Part shown: one piece after another, positions 48,338-61,420 of the stretch
How the letters are laid out: each line of letters begins with the position of its first letter
Numbering within the stretch: the first letter of the stretch is position 1
Assembly (NCBI GenBank): GCA_907165135.1
Contig: OU015567.1
Span: 7,693,001-7,757,000 of the forward strand
Direction of reading: 5' to 3'
Length of the DNA stretch: 64,000 nucleotides
Origin: Oikopleura dioica
Lineage: Eukaryota > Chordata > Appendicularia > Copelata > Oikopleuridae
Notes under the pieces: model-generated
What the model was told of the DNA's origin: nothing
Databases searched by the model: none
Seen by the model: only the letters and a program-made list of their open reading frames with translations
Position numbers and translations under genes: made by a program

Positions 48338-49306
48338 CTAACAAATAGGATGAGAGATGACGCGTTGTGAGCCGTACGCCGAGAGTAGAATTTTTCCATT
48401 ACTTTCCCAGTTTACTCCAGTGAGCAAATAATCGCCTATTAATTCGCTCTTTATGACAGAGCCGGATGAAGTGAATAGAAGGATTCGCCCATCTTCGCCC
48501 GTGGAAACGCATAATTGAGGGGAAACATTTGGATCAGCTTTTGAAACTATGCTCGTAACGCCGGCTGTATGGCCATTTATTCGAAATTTGACGGTGTCTT
48601 TTTCAAGTCCGATAATCGCACCATCCATCGTTCCGATCAGAAGCGTTTGAGGCGCTACACATACTGTTGTAGCGATCGTTTCCTGGAAAGTTCGTCGAGA
48701 CTGTTACAAAGTGGCTTGACTACCTGGAGTTTGAGACTGTATAAAAGCTGGTTGTTGACTTCAATATTCCAAACAGTTACCCAGCCAGTCTCATCGACAA
48801 CGGCAAGAGTTTTGCCATCGCAATCCATGGCCATGATCGAGCAGTCCTTCAAGAATTTATAATTGGATAATCAGTAATAATATACTAATTACTTTTTTAC
48901 TTGATGAGGAATCTAAAGTCACATCACTGGCAAAGCCCGAGCCAGTAATTTTCATAATTCTAATCCTCCCATCTTCATGTCCAAAGAAAACCCTCGAAAT
49001 GTCTTCATGACTTGTTGCTGCAGTAATCGGTGTCTTTGAATTCCACGTCGCAAAGTGGCAGTAGGACTTGTGACCGTACAGAAACACCTGAGAAGAAGTG
49101 ACGATAACGATGCGCTGCTTCGAAACTTTTCCGATTTTCAACGGGTTTTCCGTAAAGTTGATCTTTATTTTGCCGCTTTTCTCGTCGCCAGTGACGACTG
49201 CGTTTTTCGAACAAACTAGAGGGACGATTTTGCCGTTCTTCTCGACAGTGATTAGATTGTCATTAACAAGAGAAGTGGTACCACCAAGAGAGAGGGTGCT
49301 ACTCAT
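48338..49306 (-). CDS. WDR54: WDR54-like beta-propeller protein
   Basis: Three exons (49306-48893, 48846-48724, 48682-48338; introns 46 and 41 bp) give 293 aa, slightly shorter than vertebrate WDR54. WD-type blades are visible: RVFFGHEDGRIRIMKI, MDCDGKTLAVVDETGWVTVW, LLIGTMDGAIIGL, and a last blade with HTAGVTSIVS, LCVSTGEDGRILLF. The C-terminal pattern (YLLTGVNW...ILLSAYGSQRV) matches WDR54. That protein is a cytosolic scaffold reported in ubiquitin-linked signalling; the role here is unproven. Other divergent WD40 families cannot be excluded. Confidence 0.6.
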
Positions 49307-49510
49307 TCTTAAGAAAATCACCTAATGGCTTCTGACTCAACCGGAATCTCACTTTTCAGCAACTGACCTGCGAAAATCCTGCAAGAAAAGAGACAAACGA
49401 AATTGGGCTCTCATAGATATCATTTATTAACAGTAATTTCCTAGAAGATGATTGAATGCGAGCTAGAAAGAGCAAAATTACATGTACCGTTGCACAGAGG
49501 CCGCACAGCC

Positions 49511-50352
49511 GGGCTTGCGCCCTATGCATAGGCTTACCGGACTAAATTTCGGCACATTTTTCTAGCTTAATTTGGGGGTCATGTAACATATATTTAGAAA
49601 GCCCATGTCCTGAGCTTTCATTTGGGCACAGAATAAAGGGGTCTGAGTCATGCCCCCAAGCAATTTATGGGACCGGAAGTCTCAATATAGGCACTAGAAG
49701 TCTTCAATCAAATTTTTCGATACGTTTAGGAACTCCTGAGCCTTTAGGAACGGCTGGAATAGGAAGCTCAGACTCTGAGCTTTCTGTAGAGCCCATAAAA
49801 TCTAGCTGCCCTTCGGTCTAGCGGCCTCTAGTGGTCAAAGAAGGTGAGAATATGGGTATTTTTCGACAGGAACCCGAAAGGAAATTGAAAAAACCTTCCG
49901 GTTCTACCGCGGTTCAATTACTAAAGACTCATATATTGTTTATAATTGTTTTATAAATATAACAAGTAAGTTAAGAAGTCGGAAATTCGACTCGAAACCA
50001 GAAGATTCTCGACTTAAGCACTTATAAAGTCAACTTCTAGGGCCACAAGAGGGCGCTAGAGCCGAGGGCAGCTAGATTTTATGGGCTTTACAGAAAGCTA
50101 AGAGTCTGAGCTTTCTATCCCAACCGCTCCTCAAGGCTCTTGAGCTCCTAAACACATCGAAAAATCGATTGAAGAGTTCAAGTGCCTATTTTGGAACTTC
50201 CGGTCACATAATTTGCCTTGGGGGCATGACCTTGACCCCTTGATATTGTGCCCAAATGAAAGCTCAGCTTCTGGGCATTCTAAAGCTGTATCATAAGACC
50301 CCCCAACTAAGCTAGAAAAATCGACAAAAATCAGTCCGGTAAGCCTACCTAT
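49511..50352. mobile_element. Foldback element with long inverted repeats
   Basis: Arms of about 310 bp (roughly 49529-49840 and 50040-50350) are imperfect reverse complements of each other. Matching landmarks are GCTTACCGGACT, GAGCTTTCATTTGGGCACA, GTCATGCCCCCAAG, TTAGGAACTC/TTAGGAGCTC and CCCATAAAATCTAGCTGCCC. An 8-bp direct repeat GCACAGCC flanks the structure (49503-49510 and 50353-50360) and may be the target duplication, which would suit hAT-type insertion. The centre is about 190 bp and non-coding. It lies between the WDR54-like and HSP70 genes. Confidence 0.7.
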
Positions 50353-50587
50353 GCACAGCCACCGCAACAACCATATTTTGAAGATAGTGAGGGGAAACAC
50401 AACTAATATTGGATCTAAAGAGAGCAGTATTTTTCAATTATAGACGCGGGATCAGAGACGGGGAAAGTGGCTCTTTTGCCGTCTCAAATCGGCCGCGCTA
50501 GAGGTTAGAAACATATTAACGGACAAAGGACGAACATTAATAGGCGGAACAGCTTGGTTGACGATCGGGTTTCTTTCAGTTGTCCGG

Positions 50588-52922
50588 TTAATCGACCTCC
50601 TCAATGGTGGGTCCGCCAGAAGCAGCGCCGGATTGGTCACCGCCAGCGGCTCCACCGGGAATCCACCTGGCATACCGCCTAAGAAGAAGTTGAATTCATT
50701 GAAAAAGATGTCGATTTTTACCTGGCATACCGCCGGGGGCGCCACCAGCACCCTGGTACATCTTGGTGATGATTGGGGTGCAGATCTTCTCGAGTTCCTT
50801 CTTCTGGTATTCGAACTCGTCCTAAAAATATTAGGAAAAGAGTCTTCCATTTTATTTTTACCTTCTCGGCAGTCTGGTTGGAGTCGAGCCACTGGATGGT
50901 CTCGCTGCACTTGTCGGAGATGGTCTTGATCTCTTCAGCGGAGATCTTGTCCTTGACCTTGTCGTCCTCGACGGTCTGCTTCATCTGGAAAGCATAGGAC
51001 TCGAGTTCGTTCTATAATATACAGTTAGTATTGGAAGGCAGTCAAACGAGTTTCACCTTGGCCTGGATCTTGTCCTTCTGGGCTTCATCCTCAGCCTTGA
51101 ACTTCTCGGCGTCGTTGACCATCTTCTCGATGTCCTCCTTGGAAAGTCGGCCCTTGTCGTTGGTGATGGTGATCTTGTTCTCTTTGCCAGTGGACTTGTC
51201 ACAGGCAGAGACGTTGAGGATACCGTTGGCATCGATATCGAAGGTGACCTCGATCTGGGGAACACCTCGTGGAGCTGGGGGGATCTGGGTGAGATCGAAC
51301 TTGCCAAGGAGGTTGTTGTCCTTGGTCATGGCTCGTTCACCTTCGAAGACCTGGATGAGGACACCGGGCTGGTTGTCGGAGTAGGTGGTGAAGGTCTGGG
51401 TCTGCTTAGTTGGGATGGTGGTGTTTCGCTTGATCAAAGCAGTCATGACGCCACCAGCGGTCTCGATACCGAGGGAGAGTGGGGCAACATCGAGGAGAAG
51501 GAGATCCTGGACTTCCTCGGATTTGTCACCGCAAAGGATGGCGGCCTGGACGGCGGCACCGTAGGCAACGGCCTCATCGGGGTTGATGGACTTGTTGAGT
51601 TCCTTTCCGTTGAAGTAGTCCTGGAGGAGCTTCTGGACCTTGGGGATTCGAGTGGAGCCACCGACGAGGACGATATCGTGGATGCCGTTCTTGTCGATTC
51701 GGGCGTCTCGGAGAGATTTCTCGACGGGGTCGAGGGTGCCTCGGAAGAGGTCGGAGCAGAGCTCTTCGAATCGGGCTCGGGTGATGGAGGTGTAAAAGTC
51801 AACACCCTCGAAGAGAGAATCGATTTCGATGGCGGCCTGGGTGGAGGAGGAAAGGGTTCGCTTCGCTCGCTCGCAGGCGGTTCGGAGACGTCGAACAGCT
51901 CGCTTGGATCCGGAGATGTCCTTCTTGTGCTTTCGCTTGAACTCCTGAAATATTTTTTAGAATAAGGGCTTCGATAATTTCGAAGCGTAAGTCAGATCGA
52001 GTTTGACAGCTCAGGGTTAAAAAGCTCTTTTGTAACTTCCAGGGAAAGTCAAGACAAATTGGGGTTAACATCCTTGCTGTCGAGGATAGCAAAATAAAAG
52101 TATATGAAGTTCACTGCCGATGATTGGCTTATGGTTTCGATATTTACCTGGGTGAAGTGGTTGACGAGTCGGTTATCGAAATCTTCACCACCCAAGTGAG
52201 TGTCACCAGCAGTGGATTTGACCTCGAAGATACCATCTTCAATGGAGAGGACGGAGACATCAAAGGTTCCACCGCCAAGATCGAAGATGAGGACGTTTCG
52301 CTCAGATCCGACCTTCTTGTCAAGACCGTAGGCGATAGCGGCAGCGGTGGGTTCGTTGATGATTCGGAGGACGTTGAGACCAGCGATGGTACCGGCATCC
52401 TTGGTGGCCTGTCGCTGAGAGTCGTTGAAGTAGGCTGGGACGGTGACGACAGCGTTGGGGACGTCCTTTCCGAGGTAGGCCTCGGCGGTGTCTCGCATCT
52501 TGGTGAGGACCATAGAGGAGATTTCTTCAGGGAAGAAAGTCTTGGTCTCGCCCTTGTATTCGACCTTAATCTTGGGCTTGGTGTTGTCGTTGATGACATC
52601 GAAGGACCAGTGCTTCATGTCGGACTGGACGACGGAATCGTCGAACTTTCGGCCAATCAATCGCTTGGCGTCGAAGACAGAGTTCGATGGGTTCATGGCG
52701 ACCTGGTTCTTGGCGGCATCACCGATAAGTCGTTCGGAGTCGGTGAAGGCGACGTACGATGGGGTAGTTCGGTTACCCTAAATAGAAGATGTAAGAATGT
52801 TATAAATGAAAATATCTAACCTGATCGTTGGCGATAATTTCGACTTTTCCATGCTGGAAAATACCGACGCAAGAATAGGTTGTTCCCAAATCAATACCAA
52901 CTGCGGCTCCCTTGGCGGCCAT
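50588..52922 (-). CDS. HSPA8: Cytosolic heat shock protein 70
   Basis: Exons 52922-52821, 52777-52148, 51944-51057, 51011-50862 and 50821-50722 plus a last exon. N-terminus [18 protein letters not shown]; nucleotide-binding motifs [15 protein letters not shown]-type, [29 protein letters not shown] and [13 protein letters not shown]; substrate-binding part with NTTIPTKQ and KNELESYAF; tail rich in GGMPG. It is an ATP-dependent cytosolic chaperone. The last exon is odd: from the strong acceptor at 50678 the frame misses the terminal EEVD and runs to 50452 (698 aa). A weaker AG at 50650 gives a 643-aa product ending GPTIEEVD at 50588. The cognate (constitutive) subclass is inferred from the presence of introns. 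Confidence 0.95.
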
Positions 52923-53467
52923 TTCGCTGTGTATTCGACTCGAAGCTCTGAAAACGTTGGAGATTAATTCCGTGTCGAGTGATTAAACCGGCGGTCAGGC
53001 AGTTGTATTTGTTCTACTTGATCATTTAACCTAAACAGATGACATTCTCGGGGCTGCCTTAGGGTCACGATGTTTGGGGTCAAATCGAAATCGAGCCGGG
53101 TTCGATTGAACTAACGGTGAGCGCATGAAGATCTCTGGGTTATAATTAAAATAAACAAGTATAAATTGAGGTGGCTCGACATGTCAAAGGCGCATTTAGC
53201 CAATATCAGGGGGAGGGGATTTCGAAAGGGGACAAACACACAAGTCAAAATGCGATAGGATTTTGGGCTCTTTGGTCTAAACTTCAGTTGAAATAACGTT
53301 ATGTAAAGCCTAAAATCTTATCGCATTTGATCACAAAAAATAACAAAAGGAATTTTGAGTAAAGAAATATATCCTAGTGGCGAAATGCCCCAGCGACAAA
53401 GTGGGGAAGTCGTGTACGTGTCTGGGTGGTAGTGATCGACAACGGACAGAGCTCAGAAAAGACGGGA
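52923..53467. promoter_or_regulatory. HSP70 upstream region
   Basis: The 545 bp between the HSP90 stop and the HSP70 start must contain the HSP70 promoter and the HSP90 3' end. I see spaced TTC/GAA triplets (for example GGTTCGATTGAAC at about 53099) but no perfect heat-shock element, in contrast to HSP90. Confidence 0.4.
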
Positions 53468-56172
<2,705 letters not shown>

Positions 56173-56514
56173 TTATCTCTAAAAACGAAACGTATTTAGC
56201 CTTTGCCGGAGGGGTGAAAACCCAATAAAGGATGAAAATTTGAAGAAAAAATCGAACCCCTAAATCCACCACTCGAGCGCCACCCAGTCACGGGGACGCC
56301 CGAGATACGGGAGGTACGATCGAAGTTTGGGAATTATCAGCAGGGAGGTAAGATTTGAGGTGGATAAGAAAATTCTCTAAAAATGGTTGAAAAATGCTCT
56401 CTCTCGATTTCTTCTGACTGAACAGGAAAGCGCGTTCACCGATTCAGCTCGTCGTCACGTGGGCGGAGTCGATGGGCCAATCAGTGAGCGTATTTAGCCT
56501 CCCCCGCCAATCGA

Positions 56515-56537
56515 GAAGCTTCGCGAACTTTCGAGAA
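56515..56537. promoter_or_regulatory. Perfect five-unit heat-shock element
   Basis: Alternating GAA/TTC triplets at exact 5-bp spacing: GAA (56515), TTC (56520), GAA (56525), TTC (56530), GAA (56535). This is the canonical HSF1 trimer site, about 365 bp upstream of the HSP90 start and 315 bp upstream of FIGNL1. CCAAT boxes lie nearby at about 56477, 56507 and 56584. Confidence 0.92.
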
Positions 56538-56593
56538 TGAGGCGGCTCCGCACTCCGAGCGGGCGCTACTACGAGCTGCGCGGCCAATCATCG

Positions 56594-56611
56594 TTCTCGA
56601 AGAATCGAGAA
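56594..56611. promoter_or_regulatory. Second, imperfect heat-shock element
   Basis: TTC (56594), GAA (56599), ATC (56604, one mismatch), GAA (56609) in 5-bp phase: three of four units match the HSF consensus. It lies 57 bp beyond the perfect element, on the FIGNL1 side. Confidence 0.7.
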
Positions 56612-56849
56612 AATGGAAATTCCTCTGAGTCAAGTTGAAAATCGGCCAAAACGGCAATTAATCGTGAGAACTTGCATCATTAGAAGATTCATTTTCGATG
56701 AGAAAATACGAAATCACTTATTAGTTTCAAATAATTTGATATTAGCCCATTTTAATATGCATCATCTATTCACTTATCACTAGTTCAACCCTCTGTATAA
56801 CTACTCATTGAGTCCCTTGAAAATTTCATCAATTTCATTACTTTTAGAA

Positions 56850-59800
56850 TGGGCTCAACAGGTCCCTGCTGGAAAGCGGCCTTTGAAAAGCTTGAATTTG
56901 GCGCTCCGGACAGGTAATTTCTTAAAAATCAGTAGATCTGGCATTTCTCTAACTGATCATCAATCGCACTACCAGTGACTTTATATTGATCATTTATGTA
57001 GGACTAGAAACGTTAAGAAGGGGAAAGAACATTCTAGCATTTTCCAGTACAATTACAATTGTCGATCGAGAATCGAATCAATAGAATTACGACTACAAAG
57101 GTCCTTATTTATTACATAGGATGTTTGTAGGAAAAATACAATCATTTGGTGAATGAATATTTACTTTGAACAAATACCAATAGCGTAGTAAAACTTTGAT
57201 TCAATTATTCAGCTATCTTACGATGCTGGACCACATGGGCGACCGGCTGGATCCGTCTTCCGGCCGCGAGCTCACCGAATGGGCTTTGGCGAATGAAAAA
57301 TTTAACAGGAAATATTCGCAAATGCATGAAAATTTCACACCTAAGTGAGTTCGTCTATTCTTGTCGCAGTTTGTGTTTATTTTTGCATTGTTGCGAATCC
57401 TCGAAGCCAAAAGTTCGAAAAAGTAGAGTTCAACAGGGATGAATTTTCTAATTGGAGTCCTCCAGGATTGTTGGAAGCTGCGAGAATCTAATTCCGTTAA
57501 CACTAACTATTAGCACTATTGATTATTCATCCTAATCGCTAAAATACTTTTTTCCAACTCGAAGGGGCAGCGTACCTCGAAAATGTCGATAAGAATCACT
57601 GGGTTGAGATCATTTCCTCGTCGATAAAACAGGCTCAAATCGATTTTCAACCCTTGAAAAGCCAGACATGAAGATGGAAGTCGATCAAGATTCAGTGGCC
57701 AGCAAGCAAGAAACTCCTTGGTACATGGGCAAAGCTGCCAATCGAGTCATTTATTATCCGCCAGCAAAGTCGGCTCCACACCCTGATGATGTGGAAATGA
57801 AGGAGCAGGAAAGTAAGAAACGAAAAAGGAAAGCAGCCAATAAGAAGGAAAATGACCCGTGTGGAAAAGGAAGAGTTTCATCGATTCATATTAGTCTTGA
57901 TTTTTATTATCACAACTTGAAACTTGAGTCAGCCCGAAAACCAGCCGTCAGTGTGCCGGCGCCTTTTTTACACACTGCTGCTGATGAACTCGTTCGCCAG
58001 GCCGAAAAGCAAAACAAGCCGGTTACATCTCCTCCATCAACCGGCAGACCCGTCAAGATTCCAACCTTCAGCACGCCATACATTGGAAGTGTATTTACTA
58101 AAAACAAGAAAGAAGAAGAACATGATGGGATCAAAGGAATCGACAAGAAACTGGTGGACATAATCGAGAATGAAATTATGAACACAAAGAAGAATATGTC
58201 CTGGGATGACATCGCTGGATTGAAAACAGCCAAAGAGGCCATCAATTATGCTGTTATAGCACCGATGAAACGGCCCGATCTGTTTACGGGCATTCGATCA
58301 GCCCCCAAGGGGGTTCTTCTTTTTGGACCACCAGGTTGAGATTCATTAAATTTGCTCGATTCTTTATTGTTTTCTTAGGAACAGGGAAGACATTGATTGG
58401 AAAATGTATCGCAAGTCAAGCAGGAGCCACGTTTTTCTCGATTTCTGCTTCTTCCTTGACTTCGAAGTGGATCGGGGAGGGAGAAAAATTGGTGAAAGTC
58501 CTGTTCACCCTTGCGAGAAGAAAAGCTCCAAGTGTCGTGTTTGTCGACGAAATTGACTCAATGTTGAGCGCAAGATCAGAGCAAGAGCATGATGCTAGTC
58601 GACGAATCAAGGAAGAGATTTGCGACTTCTTAGATTTCACTTTCTTATGAAATTTATTTTCAATCTACGCAAAGACAGAATTCCTGGTCCAAATGGATGG
58701 TTGCCGAGAAGACGAAGACGGTAAAATTGTCCTCTTGATCGGCGCAACGAACCGTCCCGAGTGCTTGGACGAAGCTGCCCGCCGTCGTCTTACTCGACGT
58801 TTATACATTCCACTGCCTTGCCACGATGCTAGGCGACAAATTATCAACGATCTGCTGAAAGATCAGACGCATACGCTTACACCCCGCGATTTTGACAAGC
58901 TGGTCGAGGGAACAGAAGGGTACTCTGGTGCTGATTTGAACTCTCTCTGTCGTGAGGCCGCACTCATGCCGATGAAGGTAATTCAAAAACTTGGAATTCA
59001 ATTTCAGAACTGATTTTAGGATCTTTGTTTGGAAGATCTTGACATCGGTTGCCAGGGTGCTCGATTCGTCTCGTCAAATTCGTCCGATCCGAGGACGAGA
59101 CGAAACGAGAAAATTCGTCGTCAATTCGTCGTCCCGGCACCCGAAAAATCCTCGTCCAAACTCGTCCTGACGATTTTTTTTCATTTTTCGTCCGACGAAA
59201 ATTTTTCGTCCGCTCGTCTCACCGAAAATTTTTTCCGGCCTCGTTTTTTTCGTCAGCTCGTCCAACCGAGATTTCTGTATTAAACTTCAGTAAAACGGGG
59301 CCCCTGAATCGCAAAAATTACATTACAATAACTTTCCGTTAATATATTGTTAAAATTTAACCTGCATGCTTCACTCATTTTGATTAGTGAAACATCCTTA
59401 ATTTTCTCTTTGAAAAAATCGAATTTCTGATAAAGCGCGGTTTGTGGGAGTATCAGGGTGGAACGTTCGGACCGGGCAAGTCGGGCAAAAAACCGGGCGG
59501 CGTAGGGCTCGATTTTACGAGGTAAAAATCGGGCAAAGTCGGGCAATAGGGCAAAAATCGGCGCCAGGGAAAATAGTCGGCGCCCGGAAGAAAAAATGGC
59601 ATCTTATGGGACATTAATACTCAAATTTTCTTTAAGAACGTCCGGTTTCGGTTCTCCATGAGTGCCCTTCTTCCTTCGGGATACAAAATAATCCTTCTTC
59701 TTCAATAAATTAACATATTTTTTGGTTTTGGGGTTGCCGAAATTTCCGAGCAAAAGTCGGCGCCCGGGCAAATCGGGCGGGCAAATAATCGGGCGGCCAT

Positions 59801-60359
59801 CGGGCGGCGCCGACAAAAAAAATTAATCGGGCGGGCAATCGGGCGGTCAAATTCAATCTTTTTGCCCGAACGTTCCACCCTGGGGAGTATAGAGGTGAAA
59901 ATAACTTTATTTTGAACTATTAGATCGACCGACCACCCGACTAATTTCATTTTTGAAATAGCTGGCCACTGTTTCGTATCCAAACAAGACCGACCGATAG
60001 CCCGACCTGGTCGGAATGGTCAGTGCCGACCCTTGGTTGCACAAGCTGGACAAGTTTTTTTTCGGTTTTCGGCAGGACGAACTAGACGAGTTTTTTTCGG
60101 TTTTCGGTTGGACGAGCTTGACGAATTTTTTTTCGTCCTCGTTTTCGTCCGTTTTTCGTCCGTCCGGGGAAGATTTTTCGTCCTCGTCCGTCATTCGTCC
60201 GGGAAAATTAAAAATTTTGGACGAATCGAGCACCCTGTCGGTTGCATGCCTGCCATCAAATTGAGTCATTTTCAATCCGCACTTGCCTTCGTTCGACCTT
60301 CGGTGGAAGCATCAGAAATCGTCCGTTACGAAGAATTTCTGAAGAAATTCGGAAGCTAG
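56850..60359 (+). CDS. FIGNL1: Fidgetin-like 1 AAA ATPase, last exon split by transposons
   Basis: Exons at about 56850-56914, 57213-57344, 57567 onward, 57668-57870, 57930-58333, 58379-58611, 58675-58977, then 59020-59052 continuing at 60246-60359 after the element. N-terminal helical part ([16 protein letters not shown]), basic linker ([11 protein letters not shown]), vestige [16 protein letters not shown], Walker A FGPPG+TGKT across an intron, [12 protein letters not shown], Walker [28 protein letters not shown], and C-terminal [21 protein letters not shown]1 is a nuclear AAA protein that works with RAD51 in homologous recombination. The 58612-58674 intron is GA-AG, giving RRIK/TEFLVQ exactly as in the family. 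Early exon junctions (57344-57668) are unresolved. As assembled, the gene cannot make an intact C-terminus without removal of 59053-60245. Confidence 0.9.
59053..60237. mobile_element. Non-autonomous hAT-type element in FIGNL1 exon
   Basis: A 1,185-bp element is flanked by the exact 8-bp repeat TCGGTTGC (59045-59052 and 60238-60245). The ends are perfect inverted repeats beginning CAGGGTGCTCGATTCGTC and ending GACGAATCGAGCACCCTG. CAGGG ends with an 8-bp duplication are the hAT signature. The subterminal DNA is packed with CGTCC/GGACGA-type short repeats in both orientations. No transposase. It contains a second, nested element. Confidence 0.92.
59454..59882. mobile_element. Nested hAT-type MITE
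   Basis: A 429-bp element inside the previous one, flanked by the exact 8-bp repeat GGGAGTAT (59446-59453 and 59883-59890). The ends are CAGGGTGGAACGTTCGG and its inverse CCGAACGTTCCACCCTG. The interior is built of repeated CGGGCA/CGGGCGG units, no coding capacity. It inserted after the outer element, which it splits. Confidence 0.92.
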
Positions 60360-60515
60360 ACTTCTCACACAATCACTTATACGCACTGCCTTTTACTTTA
60401 ATAAAGTATTAAAGAGAACTTGATATATTTGATTTATTAGACTAATCTGAGGCGCAGTTGGCAGAAATTGTGGCCCCTCTTGCCACTTTTTTTATGACAG
60501 GAGTCGAAAAACCGA

Positions 60516-61420
<905 letters not shown>

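Noticed and set aside
57567-57668. Frameshift in FIGNL1 at an A-run before MKMEVDQD
   Set aside because: An intron from the GT at NHW/GTTGAG to the AG at GAAAAG is phase-consistent; an assembly error is possible but unproven.
57870-57932. GA-AG intron in the FIGNL1 linker
   Set aside because: GTTTC donor at 57875 with the AG at 57928 also keeps the frame; the region is poorly conserved, so it cannot decide.
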